A stretch of DNA of 64,000 nt. Origin: Leptolyngbya sp. PCC 7375 (GTDB lineage: Bacteria > Cyanobacteriota > Cyanobacteriia > Phormidesmidales > Phormidesmidaceae). Positions 11,752-21,270 of this stretch are shown here, piece after piece (the stretch's first letter is position 1; each line of letters opens with the position of its first letter). The notes beneath the pieces are model-generated. The model made no database searches, was not told the origin of the DNA, and saw only the letters and a program-made list of their open reading frames with translations. Both the position numbers and the translations under genes were made by a program. Location of the stretch: positions 395,517-459,516 of the forward strand of contig NZ_JH993793.1 in the NCBI RefSeq assembly GCF_000316115.1, given 5' to 3'.

Positions 11752-11770
11752 AATGAAAATGAATATCATT
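11752..11770 (+). promoter_or_regulatory. Fur-box-like palindrome
   Basis: AATGAAAATGAATATCATT has AATGA/TCATT ends and close match to the 19-bp Fur consensus AATGATAATNATTATCATT in both halves. It sits about 30-50 bp before the sucrase/ferredoxin-like gene. Confidence 0.65.
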
Positions 11771-11797
11771 AAATAGAAGGTTTTATAACATGAGGCA

Positions 11798-12763
11798 GTG
11801 CCCTCCGTCATAGTGAACATGCAGACAGCAACATTAACTCGATCTAAATCCTTAATTGGTACGGCTGTTCCAGCTAATACCTTTATCCTGCTGGAGGTGC
11901 CGCCACCGTGGGATAAGCCAGCCTTGTTGTCGTCAGGGGTGCCTGAGTCCTTAAGGAAGGTGGTTAGGTCGTTATTGGTTGCCAAGTCTGATGTGCGTGT
12001 GCACCTTATTGCCAATGAAGAGTCTGGACAGCAACAGCGGCGGCGCATTTTAATTTTTCGGCGGGCTTGTTTGCCAACTGACAGTGGCCTCCAGACCGAG
12101 CAGGTGAATACCTTAGTGAAAGACTATGGCTGTTGGGAAATTCAAGTTGAATCACCTGACGATATGGCCGTAGCCATTGATGATTTCTTTCAGCAGAAAT
12201 GTCGGCCACTGCAGCTTTCATCACAGCGACACTTGATGGTATGTACCCATGCGAGCCACAATGAGTGCTGTGGTATGTATGGTTATCCATTTTATCGAGA
12301 TGCGATCGCAACTGTTCAGCAACTTGGCCTGAGTGACGACGTTAAACTGTGGCAAGTTAGTCACATTGGTGGGCATCGATTTGCTCCTACACTGATTGAT
12401 TTTCCCCAAGGACGTTATTACGGAAATCTGAATCAACAATCTCTGATGTGTCTGCTGCAACAATCCGGCAATATGGCACCATTGTTGTCCACCTATAGAG
12501 GTTGGAGCCTTTTGCCTAAACCGCTTCAGCGTTTAGAAGCTGAGCTTTGGCAACATTATGGTTGGTCTTGGATGCAGAGCCCAGTGTTTGGTCGGATTTT
12601 AAAACAATCGACAGCCTATGTATTGGCTGAGTTGACTGTTAAGTTGCCTGGTCAAAACCTGTTGCGCTACATAGCTGAAGTTCAAAATAATCAATTAAAC
12701 TGTTATCTATCAGGTTCGTTGGTTGGAGGCGATATGCCCAGTTTCTCGATACGGCTTGAGTAA
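11798..12763 (+). CDS. sucrase/ferredoxin-like family protein
   Basis: 321 residues from a GTG start; an ATG seven codons in (11819) is an alternative. The core has the family's cysteine-rich segment CTHASHNECCGMYG (about residue 149) and the later HIGGHRFAPT segment, the thioredoxin-fold [2Fe-2S]-type region of the Suc_Fer-like family. Cyanobacterial members often accompany siderophore uptake or synthesis genes and are thought to be iron-related redox proteins; the reaction is unproven. A Fur-like palindrome lies immediately upstream and a siderophore-type receptor lies beyond the PKS, supporting a role in iron acquisition or iron release. Confidence 0.82.
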   Translation: MPSVIVNMQTATLTRSKSLIGTAVPANTFILLEVPPPWDKPALLSSGVPESLRKVVRSLLVAKSDVRVHLIANEESGQQQRRRILIFRRACLPTDSGLQTEQVNTLVKDYGCWEIQVESPDDMAVAIDDFFQQKCRPLQLSSQRHLMVCTHASHNECCGMYGYPFYRDAIATVQQLGLSDDVKLWQVSHIGGHRFAPTLIDFPQGRYYGNLNQQSLMCLLQQSGNMAPLLSTYRGWSLLPKPLQRLEAELWQHYGWSWMQSPVFGRILKQSTAYVLAELTVKLPGQNLLRYIAEVQNNQLNCYLSGSLVGGDMPSFSIRLE

Positions 12764-13072
12764 TTTACCCCCATACCACAACTAGGGGCGACGCTAAACT
12801 GTTCTGCAATTGGTTTGAGTAAGACGTGAAGAAAGTAGAAAACATTACCCATGTGTTTGGGTTCAATCTAATTAATTATCAACCAACTTCAAGCCCTGCT
12901 GCGCTGATTTGACCAGTCTTTACACTCATCAAACATACTATCTTCATAGAATCCACATATTCTTACTTTAAGATGAGCAACCAGTAGATAAATGCTCCAC
13001 AAAAATAAGCTTTCGTTGCCCCACAGCATGGCTCCTACAAAAATAATTCAACAAACGTAAGTTAGGGGTATT
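12764..13072. other. intergenic, nothing recognised
   Basis: AT-rich stretch with no convincing reading frame, hairpin or known control site. It separates the iron block from the DUF1830/DUF2949 pair. Confidence 0.5.
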
Positions 13073-13357
13073 GTGTTACAAATACTACGTCAAGCAAAAA
13101 AACAGCCACAATATTCTCCGAAAAACAATCGAATTCAGTGTTGTTACATCAACCATACTGCACAATTTCAGATCGTTCGGATCACCAATATCACCAATGA
13201 TTTTTTCGAACGAGTTGTTATGCCCCACGCAAGGGTTATCTTTGAAGCTCATCAAGAAGACCATCTGGAAATCCACACTGGCAACTTAATCAGTTCAATT
13301 TTATCTGACAAGATTCCTTGCCATCATTTAGCTTTCCAAAAGGATTATTCCCAATGA
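13073..13357 (+). CDS. DUF1830 family protein
   Basis: 94-residue cyanobacterial protein of unknown function. From about residue 23 it has the DUF1830 pattern: a CCYIN motif, IVRITNI, an FERVV-P segment, LEIHTG and SSILSD-IPC. The GTG start follows TTAGGGG. Its stop overlaps the start of the next gene in an ATGA, indicating translational coupling. The first 20 residues are a variable basic tail, so a later start is possible. Confidence 0.8.
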   Translation: MLQILRQAKKQPQYSPKNNRIQCCYINHTAQFQIVRITNITNDFFERVVMPHARVIFEAHQEDHLEIHTGNLISSILSDKIPCHHLAFQKDYSQ

Positions 13358-13596
13358 ACATGTCTCCAAGATCTTTATTACTCCATTTTTTACAAGATAA
13401 GTTTGCTGTCCCAGAGACCTCTATTGAGTCAGCATTACATTATAGTGGCCAAGATTCAAACTTATTTCCTATTGTCTTGTGGCAATATGGCCTAATCACA
13501 CTAGAGCAACTTGACGAAGTTTTTGATTGGATAGCAACTGCCTCCACTAAACAGGAATTTGTTATAAAACGAACTCTAATATCCAATGACCATTGA
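13354..13596 (+). CDS. DUF2949 family protein
   Basis: 80-residue cyanobacterial protein of unknown function. The conserved core reads LLHFLQ, a Ser/Ala-rich helix, then LWQYGLITLEQLDEVFDWI, the DUF2949 signature. It starts at the ATGA overlap with the DUF1830 gene, so the two are co-translated. The C-terminus (KRTLISNDH) looks unconserved. Confidence 0.82.
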   Translation: MNMSPRSLLLHFLQDKFAVPETSIESALHYSGQDSNLFPIVLWQYGLITLEQLDEVFDWIATASTKQEFVIKRTLISNDH

Positions 13597-13643
13597 ATTA
13601 CTTTGACGGTTTTTTCTTGTAGTTGATCAACACCAATTCTGAA

Positions 13644-13670
13644 ATCACTCCCTCAGAGGCCCGGAGTGAT
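13644..13670 (-). terminator. intergenic hairpin between convergent genes
   Basis: ATCACTCC and GGAGTGAT form an 8-bp stem with an 11-nt loop between the DUF2949 stop and the convergent transporter stop. No strong T tract, so terminator function is tentative. Confidence 0.4.
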
Positions 13671-13690
13671 ACTGTAGGAGACACATCAGT

Positions 13691-15277
13691 TTATTTGCCA
13701 GTGGCTAAGATCGCCTGACTCATGTGGTCAGTAATCTGTCTAATATGTTTACTGACCCGCCGTAACCAACGAATTGCTTCCAGACGTTCTGTACTAGTCA
13801 GGACATCAATCTGACCAACAGCAACCTGATTTATGGTAATGGCTCGATACGGCTCAACCTTATGGTGGATCCGCCTTGAGGTTGTATGGGCCTGAGCTGC
13901 GGCATTCTGCCAACGTTCGGCTTGAAGCAACCCCATAATCTGCTGAATGCTGTCAATCAGAAGGTTTTTCTCTTCGACTAATGCCATGGTTGCCTGCGCA
14001 GTTTTGGCCCGATCTTCATCCTCTTCACAGCGCTCATGGATACGCTGAAGATGGTCCAGCGCATGAATCATATTAACGAGTCGCTCCCAGAGTGGTCCTT
14101 CGCCTGTTTTCAGGTGAATTTTATCCAGGTAAGTATGGGTTTCATCTAGAGCCGTCTGGAGTTCAGGTAAATCAACCCGTTGACCATTGGGATCACCTAA
14201 AATAGCCGCCACATGCCGTAACAGCACCAATAGTTCAGTTTGAATCGATGCCTGAACAGCATTTAATGCCAAAACCGGCTGTTCCAAAAGCCCCTCGCTC
14301 AATCCATCTGTATAGGTCACCCCATGACTGGGCACTAACCGAATTATCAACCTGGAAAACTGTCGAGTGAAGGGCAATATTGTCGTAACCCCAACCACAT
14401 TGAAACAGGTATGAAACCCGACTAAAGCAAGTTCTGCATTGTGAATCAGCTGCCCTGGCGCTATCCACTGCCAGATAACTGTATAGGGGGTAATCAAAAT
14501 CAGTGCCAGACTAGCCGTCCAAATATTGTAAACAACATGGGAAATTCCGGTACGGCGAGCATTGACTGAGCTACCTAGAGTCGCAATGATGGCCGTTACA
14601 GTCGTACCAACATCCATACCAATCACCAATGCGGCGGCCTGTTCAAAATTAACAGCACCCGCATATAACGCAGCTAAGGTAGCGGCTACACCCGCACTAG
14701 AGGATTGGGTAATCACTGTTGCAATCACCCCCAACGCAACTAGCTGCAACCGACCAACCAGAGTGCCTGTAGGTAATTGCTCGGGGGTGATCAGTCCATT
14801 GACGCTAGCCATGGCGTCCTGCATTGAGGTAATGCCGACAAAAATTAGGCCGAAGCCTGCGATCGCATACCCCAAGCTTGCCCATCGTCCCTTGGTGAAC
14901 AATTTCAAACTGGCACCCATAAAAAGGAGTGGCAACACTGCCGTACCCAATTTGAGTTTGAAGCCCAAAATAGCGACTAACCAGCCTGTAAACGTCGTCC
15001 CAATATTAGCCCCAAAAATAATCCCTAACGCCCCTGAAAAGCTAATTAAGCCAGCACTAACAAACCCCACAGTCGCGACTGTGGTGGCGCTGGAAGATTG
15101 CAAAATGGCCGTAGTGGTCGCCCCTGCCAACACTCCAGATAGAGGACTGCGGGTAAAGCGCATCAGTGCCCTTCGCATGGCATTCCCCGCTAAAGCCCGT
15201 AGCCCGTCTGTCATCACAATCATGCCCAATAGAAAAAGTCCTAATCCTCCAATGGCATGAATAATAGTTGTTGTCAT
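13691..15277 (-). CDS. Na/Pi cotransporter family protein with PhoU-like tail
   Basis: Polytopic membrane protein of the NptA/YjbB (Na/Pi cotransporter II) family, about 528 residues from the ATG beginning MTTTIIHAIGGLG. The two inverted QSSSA motifs diagnostic of the family are present (AILQSSSATTVATVG and VITQSSSAGVAATLA), each after a long hydrophobic block. The last 200 residues are helical and charged like PhoU. It probably exports or imports phosphate with sodium; direction cannot be told. It ends next to hypE on the same strand, but no shared promoter motif is seen before it. Confidence 0.88.
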   Translation of the reverse strand: MTTTIIHAIGGLGLFLLGMIVMTDGLRALAGNAMRRALMRFTRSPLSGVLAGATTTAILQSSSATTVATVGFVSAGLISFSGALGIIFGANIGTTFTGWLVAILGFKLKLGTAVLPLLFMGASLKLFTKGRWASLGYAIAGFGLIFVGITSMQDAMASVNGLITPEQLPTGTLVGRLQLVALGVIATVITQSSSAGVAATLAALYAGAVNFEQAAALVIGMDVGTTVTAIIATLGSSVNARRTGISHVVYNIWTASLALILITPYTVIWQWIAPGQLIHNAELALVGFHTCFNVVGVTTILPFTRQFSRLIIRLVPSHGVTYTDGLSEGLLEQPVLALNAVQASIQTELLVLLRHVAAILGDPNGQRVDLPELQTALDETHTYLDKIHLKTGEGPLWERLVNMIHALDHLQRIHERCEEDEDRAKTAQATMALVEEKNLLIDSIQQIMGLLQAERWQNAAAQAHTTSRRIHHKVEPYRAITINQVAVGQIDVLTSTERLEAIRWLRRVSKHIRQITDHMSQAILATGK

Positions 15278-15362
15278 ACAAATAGTACGTGAGAGAAAAA
15301 ATACAACAATATAGTAGGTGTTTACTGGGATAGTTGAGACTATCTTCACACGTATCAAAGCA

Positions 15363-16388
15363 TCAACAGATACGGGGAAGTTGCTCACCACTGAGAAAGT
15401 CGAGAATCCGCTGGGATCCAACAGCATTTTTCATTGTGACCAATGCCCTTTGATCATCCACGACTTGTCCAATAATTTGAGCGTGTGAATGGTACTGTTG
15501 CAAGCATTTCCATACATCTGACGCCACACTTGCTGGTACAAAAGCAACAAAACGGCCTTCATTAGCAATATACAGTGGATCAAGCCCCAGAATTTCACAT
15601 GCACCTTGGACCTGCTCTTCCACCGGAATCGCTGCACTCCCTAATTCAATGTTCACATGGGCAGCCAATGCAATTTCATTCAGAGCACTGGCTAACCCAC
15701 CCCGAGTGAGATCCCGTAAACAGTGGATTGGCCAATGTTGCAGCAATTCAAGAACAGGTTTCACTAAGGGAGCGGAATCACTCTTTATGGTCGTTTCAAA
15801 CGTCAGCCCTTCTCGCGCAGACAAAATAGCAATGCCATGACGGCCAACATCTCCACTGAGAATGATAACATCGCCGACTTGAACAGAAGAGGGACCGATT
15901 AAACCATCGTGCTTAAGCACACCAATTCCAGATGTGTTGATAAATATCCCATCCCCCTTGCCCCGATCAACGACCTTGGTATCGCCGGTAACAATCTGTA
16001 CGTGGGACTGTTGCATAGCTGCTTGAATTGACTGCACCACTTGCCACAGGGTTTCCATTGGCAGCCCCTCTTCTAGAATAAAACTAAGACTGAGATAGTG
16101 TGGTTTTGCGCCGGCCATAGCCAGATCATTGACCGTGCCATAAACTGCCAGGGAACCAATATCACCCCCTGGAAAAAACAGCGGGGTGACCACATAGGAA
16201 TCGGTGGTAAATGCCAACCGGTTACCGGCCATGGTTAAACTAGCGGCATCATGCTGCCAGTCTGGGTCCGGCTGGAATGTAGCTAGCAACATATGCTCAA
16301 TGAGCTGGTGCATGAGACGTCCACCGCCGCCATGGGCCATCAGGACTTGAGGATATTGATGAATGGGAATGGGACAGGTAGCCTGCAT
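15363..16388 (-). CDS. hypE: hydrogenase maturation protein HypE
   Basis: Makes the cyanide ligands of the [NiFe] centre: HypF carbamoylates its C-terminal cysteine, and HypE then dehydrates this with ATP to a thiocyanate. The 341-residue protein has the [14 protein letters not shown]-terminus, [16 protein letters not shown], and ends in the obligatory PRIC with the reactive terminal Cys. It begins 4 bp after a short upstream frame and is expressed from the CCTCA-type promoter at 16572-16604. It is separated from the other hyp genes. Confidence 0.96.
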   Translation of the reverse strand: MQATCPIPIHQYPQVLMAHGGGGRLMHQLIEHMLLATFQPDPDWQHDAASLTMAGNRLAFTTDSYVVTPLFFPGGDIGSLAVYGTVNDLAMAGAKPHYLSLSFILEEGLPMETLWQVVQSIQAAMQQSHVQIVTGDTKVVDRGKGDGIFINTSGIGVLKHDGLIGPSSVQVGDVIILSGDVGRHGIAILSAREGLTFETTIKSDSAPLVKPVLELLQHWPIHCLRDLTRGGLASALNEIALAAHVNIELGSAAIPVEEQVQGACEILGLDPLYIANEGRFVAFVPASVASDVWKCLQQYHSHAQIIGQVVDDQRALVTMKNAVGSQRILDFLSGEQLPRIC

Positions 16389-16392
16389 AACA

Positions 16393-16566
16393 CTATCTTG
16401 GTTTAACTTGACACCCTACCTGGAGTTGCCCACTGAGGTGCAGGACAACGTGTTCTTCAGGCTGTAAACCGCCTGTTATCTCAGCGGCCATAGTACTGCA
16501 CTGAAACACAAATCCCACTGACTGACGGCGAAATCGTGTCAGGGATTGCTCATTAAACTCCCACAT
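16393..16566 (-). pseudogene. short frame resembling an efflux-adaptor (HlyD/MFP) C-terminus
   Basis: 57 residues. The segment AEITGGLQPEEHVVLH through QVGCQVKPR resembles the last beta-strands of RND/ABC membrane-fusion adaptors, but the preceding domains are absent. It may be a remnant that became the leader of the hypE transcript. Its ATG (16566) sits 5 nt after the TAATGT -10 element of the promoter upstream, so it could be translated as a leaderless message and couple to hypE, whose ATG is 4 nt beyond its stop. A real small protein cannot be excluded. Confidence 0.4.
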
Positions 16567-16571
16567 GATAA

Positions 16572-16604
16572 ACATTAGCTTAAGAATGTGAGGAAGTTGT
16601 GAGC
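16572..16604 (-). promoter_or_regulatory. CCTCA direct-repeat promoter (hypE)
   Basis: Sense strand: GCTCACAACTTCCTCACA, 9 bp, then TAATGT. The two half-sites are 11 bp apart. Confidence 0.8.
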
Positions 16605-16690
16605 AAACGCCCATCAGGGCATAATATATAATAGTGTTTTCTTCCTATCTTCCCTCTCTTCTACTAAAATCCACAGACCACGCCTTTCTT

Positions 16691-16723
16691 CCTCATGAGT
16701 TCCTCAAACTATTCTTTTACATT
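16691..16723 (+). promoter_or_regulatory. CCTCA direct-repeat promoter (small membrane protein)
   Basis: CCTCATGAGTTCCTCAAA, 9 bp, then TACATT. It diverges from the hypE copy 86 bp away. Confidence 0.82.
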
Positions 16724-16791
16724 GTAGTTGAGGACTTAGTTCAACTGTTCAAGTTCTCTTCATCCCCTAGCCAGCCATAGGAGGAAGCCGT

Positions 16792-17013
16792 ATGTGGACC
16801 ATATTCTTTAGTGCCGCTGCAATTTTGCTCATAGCCATAAGAGTCTTTCTCACAGCCGATAAACAATTTGAAGTCATCTCTGCTGGACTCACCGCCACGG
16901 CCTGTGTGATGATTTTGATTGGAGTTGCTCCTCCGGCACTTCAGATCGCCTTGTTAGTAGCTATTTTCCTGGTTGAAAACTGGGTTTTGGATCACCAACC
17001 CAAAGCCAGTTAA
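16792..17013 (+). CDS. small two-helix membrane protein
   Basis: 73 residues with two hydrophobic segments (about 3-19 and 29-64, the latter possibly two helices) and a short polar tail ending QPKAS. ATAGGAGGAAGCC is a strong Shine-Dalgarno before the ATG. No family is recognised. It has its own CCTCA-type promoter and a terminator, so it is a monocistronic member of the proposed anoxia regulon. Confidence 0.72.
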   Translation: MWTIFFSAAAILLIAIRVFLTADKQFEVISAGLTATACVMILIGVAPPALQIALLVAIFLVENWVLDHQPKAS

Positions 17014-17107
17014 CTATCTGCCTCAATACCCGTTAGTTTTTTCGAGGAAATTCTCGATTCTAGAACTTGTTGAACCTGCGATCGCATCCATCTAATCGAT
17101 CTAGCTG

Positions 17108-17154
17108 CCCTGAGACTGGGGAATACCCCAAGAGTCTCAGGGTGACTTTTTTTT
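17108..17154 (+). terminator. rho-independent terminator
   Basis: CCCTGAGACT pairs with AGTCTCAGGG; the loop holds GGGG/CCCC that can extend the structure. A run of eight T follows at 17147-17154. It ends the transcript of the small membrane protein and abuts the convergent USP gene. Confidence 0.9.
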
Positions 17155-17626
17155 AGGATGGAATTGTCATTACTGGACAAGACGCATGGTGCAAAATATA
17201 GTTGCTAATACTCCCCAAGAACAATTCATCTAGTTTAGAACGATCCGGTTGCCGAATAACAATCAGATCAGCCTCCCAATTATCGGCCATATGACAAATA
17301 ACATGACCAGTGTTACCGACATTTTGTGAAAACTCAGCCTTTACTCCAGCAACTTGCGCTTTTTCGGCTAAAGCTTTGAGCATTGCCAGCCCTTGATTTT
17401 CGACATCTTCCCACCGTTGTTGATAGCCCTGCATCAGCTCATCTGTAATCACTGGATACCGATACAATGTTGGATTAGGAAGTGCTGGAGTACTCCTCAT
17501 CTCAGGAGAGATCACATGGAGCAACATTAAACCCGCCTGATTTTGTTGCGCCAGAGCCAGCGCCCGATCAAAAACGCCTTGATCGGTCATAATTGTCTGA
17601 ATTGGTGCAAGTATCTTAGAAAACAT
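17153..17626 (-). CDS. universal stress protein (UspA family)
   Basis: 157 residues from an ATG preceded by GAGG (8 nt). The N-terminus MFSKILAPIQTI and the C-terminal LGSISNYILHHASCPVMTI fit the UspA fold. The first glycine pair of the ATP motif (GxxG) is replaced by RQPDRSK, so nucleotide binding may be weakened, unlike the other USP at 55.6 kb. No CCTCA box is seen upstream. Confidence 0.88.
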   Translation of the reverse strand: MFSKILAPIQTIMTDQGVFDRALALAQQNQAGLMLLHVISPEMRSTPALPNPTLYRYPVITDELMQGYQQRWEDVENQGLAMLKALAEKAQVAGVKAEFSQNVGNTGHVICHMADNWEADLIVIRQPDRSKLDELFLGSISNYILHHASCPVMTIPS

Positions 17627-17883
17627 AGGGCCTCGATCTAAGTGGATCATGTAGAGGGGACATTACTATTTTTATCTATCTCTGCGAGAATATCTTTAGT
17701 TTTTAATCCAAATTATTTTTTGTAATCAAGCAACGTGCTTTAAACAACAAAAGCTCTCACTAATAACAACATAATACGATTTCAACGACAGGAGCGGTTG
17801 GCCAAGCTCTCTGGTGGTATAGCTGTGATTAAAATAGGAGCAGCCACTAACACTGAAATGCAAGACCACAAATATAAATTAAC

Positions 17884-17921
17884 AGCCCCAAACTGGGTCT
17901 TTATTTTTGTGCAGTCCCCTA
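17884..17921. repeat. dispersed 38-bp intergenic repeat, copy 1
   Basis: About 33 of 38 positions match 27757-27793 (AGCCC-AA-CTGG-TCTTTA-TTTTGTGCAGT core). Copy 1 lies just upstream of the ftsH promoter. The rest of 17627-17930 shows no gene. Confidence 0.6.
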
Positions 17922-17928
17922 ATACCAT

Positions 17929-17961
17929 GCTCACAAGTTCCTCAAATCAAATCTTTATATT
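17929..17961 (+). promoter_or_regulatory. CCTCA direct-repeat promoter (ftsH)
   Basis: GCTCACAAGTTCCTCAAA, 9 bp, then TATATT; the expected start of transcription is about 65 nt before the ftsH ATG. Confidence 0.85.
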
Positions 17962-18032
17962 AAAGACATACGACAGATGCCACCAAACTTTTGGCTGCTG
18001 TAGCAGCTGTGTAGATACGATCGCTCAATGCT

Positions 18033-20003
18033 ATGCCAGAACATTCCTTGCCACCTCGCTCCAACCCACAACAAAAGAATTCATCTGGATTCAAATCACC
18101 CCTAATCAATCTAGGATGGCTGGTGGTATGGCTGTTGATCATGATGTTCACAGTTACCCGCATGCCTCAACGATCTGAGGAAGTAGCCTACAGTGAGTTT
18201 CTCAACCAGGTTGAAAGTGGCCAGGTCGCTAAGGTAAACATTAGTGAGCACCAGATTCAATACACTCTCAAAACATCGGCTGATCAAGAACCAGCAGACC
18301 CTGAGGCTGCACCGAAAACGTCCGTGACCACGCCCTTACCCGATGACCCCGATCTATCCCGTATTCTACGCAGGCATGGTGTTGAAATTACAGCCACAGC
18401 CGCCAATGAAAGAAACTGGTTGGTTGGACTTTGGAGCCTTGCATTTCCCCTATTGTTGTTATGGATACTATGGGGAGTTTTTGCCAATAGGATGCAAGAA
18501 GGACCTGCTGCCCTCAATGTTGGTAAGAGTAAAGCTCGTATTTATGCCCAAGGTAGCACCCATGTCACATTTGACGATGTAGCTGGTGTAGATGAAGCAA
18601 AAGAAGAATTACAAGAAATTATTGAGTTTCTAAAAGATGCCCAAAAATATACTCGGTTGGGAGCCAAAATCCCTAAGGGGGTTTTGCTAGTTGGCCCACC
18701 CGGAACCGGTAAAACCCTATTAGCCCGAGCCATTGCTGGCGAAGCAGAGGTGCCCTTTTTTAGCATTTCGGCCTCGGAATTTATTGAAATGTTTGTCGGT
18801 GTGGGGGCCTCTCGAGTAAGAGATCTGTTTGAACAAGCCAAAAAAGAGGCTCCTTGCATTGTTTTTATCGACGAACTAGATGCACTAGGCAAATCACGTA
18901 CCGCGAATAATCCCTTTTCTAGTAACGATGAACGGGAACAAACCCTGAACCAGCTTTTGGCAGAAATGGATGGATTCGAGCCAAATACAGGTGTGATTTT
19001 ATTAGCGGCAACTAACCGTCCAGAGGTATTAGATCCGGCACTGCTTAGAGCTGGCCGATTTGACCGACGTGTGGTGGTCGATCGACCTGATCGTCAGGGT
19101 CGAGAAGCTATTTTGCAGGTCCATGCCAGAACAGTTCACCTATCGGACGATGTAAAACTATCCAAACTAGCAGCCCGCACCCCTGGCTTTGCTGGAGCTG
19201 ACCTGGCCAACTTAGTGAATGAAGCCGCACTCCTGGCCGCTAGGAAAAATCGAGAAGCGGTGATGATGGCTGACTTTAATGAAGCCATTGAACGGATGTT
19301 AACAGGGCTAGAGAAGAAATCACGGATCCTAAATGATTTAGAAAAACGGACCGTCGCCTATCATGAGGCAGGTCATGCCATCATTGGAACATTGATGCCA
19401 GGCTCTGGTCATGTAGAAAAAATCTCCATTGTACCTAGAGGAGTCGCTGCATTAGGCTACACGCTTCAGTTACCAGAAGATGATCGGTTCTTGATGATGG
19501 AAGATGAGCTTCGAGGGCGACTCATGACGTTGTTGGGCGGACGTGCCGCTGAAGAGTTGATCTTTGATAGAGTATCCACTGGTGCAAGTGATGACATTCA
19601 AAAAGCAACTGACCTGGCAGAACGCTGCATCACCCTCTATGGCATGAGTAAAACGCTGGGACCGGTAGCAATAGAGCGTAACCAGGCTCAGTTTTTAGAC
19701 GGCTTTGCCCAACCTCGCCGTCCCATTAGTCCCCACCTGTCAGAAACCATTGATCGAGAGATCAAAGAACTCATTGACCAAGCGTATCAAATGGCCCTTG
19801 AAATTTTAGTTAGAAATCAAGGTGTTTTAGAAAGTATTGCCCAAAAACTATTGCAAACAGAAACTCTAGAGGGTGACATATTAAAAACACTGTTATCAGA
19901 GCTTCGGCCATCAACAGCATTGCAATCTTGGCTAAACCCAGGACACCAGAGGCTACAGGCAAACAACTTACGAGGAGATCGGCAGTATGAAACGCCCTAT
20001 TAG
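18033..20003 (+). CDS. ftsH: ATP-dependent zinc metalloprotease FtsH
   Basis: Membrane-anchored AAA+ protease that extracts and degrades membrane proteins, including damaged photosystem II subunits in cyanobacteria. 656 residues: a proline-rich N-tail, transmembrane helix about 27-42, lumenal domain, second helix about 130-150, Walker A GPPGTGKT (about 220), FIDELDAL Walker B, arginine-finger region, and zinc motif HEAGH (about 443). The overall sequence departs from housekeeping FtsH in its N-terminal half. It overlaps the next gene by 17 bp and is driven by a CCTCA-type promoter, suggesting an anoxia-specific paralogue. No Shine-Dalgarno is evident. Confidence 0.95.
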   Translation: MPEHSLPPRSNPQQKNSSGFKSPLINLGWLVVWLLIMMFTVTRMPQRSEEVAYSEFLNQVESGQVAKVNISEHQIQYTLKTSADQEPADPEAAPKTSVTTPLPDDPDLSRILRRHGVEITATAANERNWLVGLWSLAFPLLLLWILWGVFANRMQEGPAALNVGKSKARIYAQGSTHVTFDDVAGVDEAKEELQEIIEFLKDAQKYTRLGAKIPKGVLLVGPPGTGKTLLARAIAGEAEVPFFSISASEFIEMFVGVGASRVRDLFEQAKKEAPCIVFIDELDALGKSRTANNPFSSNDEREQTLNQLLAEMDGFEPNTGVILLAATNRPEVLDPALLRAGRFDRRVVVDRPDRQGREAILQVHARTVHLSDDVKLSKLAARTPGFAGADLANLVNEAALLAARKNREAVMMADFNEAIERMLTGLEKKSRILNDLEKRTVAYHEAGHAIIGTLMPGSGHVEKISIVPRGVAALGYTLQLPEDDRFLMMEDELRGRLMTLLGGRAAEELIFDRVSTGASDDIQKATDLAERCITLYGMSKTLGPVAIERNQAQFLDGFAQPRRPISPHLSETIDREIKELIDQAYQMALEILVRNQGVLESIAQKLLQTETLEGDILKTLLSELRPSTALQSWLNPGHQRLQANNLRGDRQYETPY

Positions 20004-20553
20004 CTCAGAACATCACCATCCTAGCTTTACCCACACTGTCACAAAGCTATTAGTTATTCTAGGACTCACCCTCTTGCTTATGCTCCTATGGTCTGCGCCT
20101 GTCGCCTTAGCAAAGGTACAGTTTTTGAAAGAAGCCGATCAATGGGTTTATCATTCACAACAGACACTCACCGATGCAATCGGCAATCGGTGGGATGCAA
20201 CAGTACTAAGACCCATGGAACAGGATAACGCAGGCGTTTATTTATGGTTAACAACTCAAGCAAACAGTGTTTATCTTGATGCTGGCCAGCCACTAGTCGT
20301 AGAGACCAATTTAGGGCAAAAATTGAGTGTCCCTAATCTTACCCAGCAACATTTTATGGGTGCTTTACCTGCCCCAAATATCGGTCAATACGATATCCAT
20401 ACACTGTTTGCATCTATTCAGGATGCAGAATCTCTACAGCTACAGCTACCTACTAAAACAGAGAGTCCAGTAAGGCTATCGATTCCTTCTGATGTATTAG
20501 AGGAATGGTTAAATGTAGGAACATGCAAAGGCTTGATTTGTGGGCACCTGTAA
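19987..20553 (+). CDS. secreted protein, probable DUF3122 family
   Basis: 188 residues with a signal peptide or anchor (about 22-42, ending APVALA). The following YHSQQTLTDAIGNRWDATV resembles the DUF3122 core found only in cyanobacteria. Shine-Dalgarno GAGGAG precedes the ATG inside the end of ftsH, so the two are co-translated and it may act with FtsH on the lumenal side. Function unknown. Confidence 0.68.
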   Translation: MKRPISSEHHHPSFTHTVTKLLVILGLTLLLMLLWSAPVALAKVQFLKEADQWVYHSQQTLTDAIGNRWDATVLRPMEQDNAGVYLWLTTQANSVYLDAGQPLVVETNLGQKLSVPNLTQQHFMGALPAPNIGQYDIHTLFASIQDAESLQLQLPTKTESPVRLSIPSDVLEEWLNVGTCKGLICGHL

Positions 20554-20750
20554 AGCGTGCAGATATCAGTATTTGATGACTGCGGGGTGGCTTCAAATTC
20601 TGATTGTTTGTGCGGAGTTAAGTCCAGGGTGAAGAGCCTTAGGAGCAAGCCATCAATAAATTCCAAACGTAAATGTTGAAGAGATGTTCCATGGAACGTC
20701 TTTACATCCAAAATTTGGAAGCTACTTGATTTTATTCCCTTAAACATAAA

Positions 20751-21197
20751 TCAAGTAGAGGTTTGAAATCGTCGCTTGTCTTTAATAAAGTCTCTCATCC
20801 AATGGTAGCTAACCACATTCAGCAACAATCCCATAGCCACTAGAAAAATCATTAGCATCAACTGATACCCTGGAACACCAACCAGAACATCCATGACAAA
20901 ATGGATAATATTCAGAATGGTATACACCAGCGTCATACCAAAATGCACCTGACAAAATCGCCTGGATGGCCAAAATATACTCCCCAAGATTGCTAACATG
21001 GGCAAGCTGAAAAAGATTAACATAAACCACATGATCACCCCCAGGTTCATATATTCATGGGTGTGGGATTCTGCTACATTGATACCGTGAAACAGGGGCA
21101 TCAAGGCTAACTGCGTGTGAAACAAGAGACCGAGTAAAAACACGGTCCATAACACCATCACTTTTAAAGAAAAATCTGTATTAACGGAAGCTTTCAT
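20751..21197 (-). CDS. four-helix membrane protein, unknown
   Basis: 148 residues from MKASVNTDFS with four hydrophobic segments (about 12-30, 48-68, 80-100, 108-130) and a basic C-terminus. A histidine-rich loop between helices 1 and 2 (FHGINVAESHTHEY) could bind a metal or heme, but no family is recognised. The start is placed after the promoter at 21238-21270; longer versions would begin upstream of the predicted transcript. The 200 bp between its stop and the DUF3122 gene hold nothing recognisable. Confidence 0.72.
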   Translation of the reverse strand: MKASVNTDFSLKVMVLWTVFLLGLLFHTQLALMPLFHGINVAESHTHEYMNLGVIMWFMLIFFSLPMLAILGSIFWPSRRFCQVHFGMTLVYTILNIIHFVMDVLVGVPGYQLMLMIFLVAMGLLLNVVSYHWMRDFIKDKRRFQTST

Positions 21198-21237
21198 AAT
21201 CGTTGGGAATAGTGCAATATAAATGTCGCCATGTTGC

Positions 21238-21270
21238 ACTATAGATAGCAAAGTTGAGAAACTTATGAGG
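21238..21270 (-). promoter_or_regulatory. CCTCA direct-repeat promoter (four-helix protein)
   Basis: CCTCATAAGTTTCTCAAC, 9 bp, then TATAGT. It overlaps the last codons of hypD. Confidence 0.78.

Noticed and set aside
20418..20747. Minus-strand 109-codon frame
   Set aside because: It is antisense to the end of the DUF3122 gene, with no ribosome site or family resemblance.
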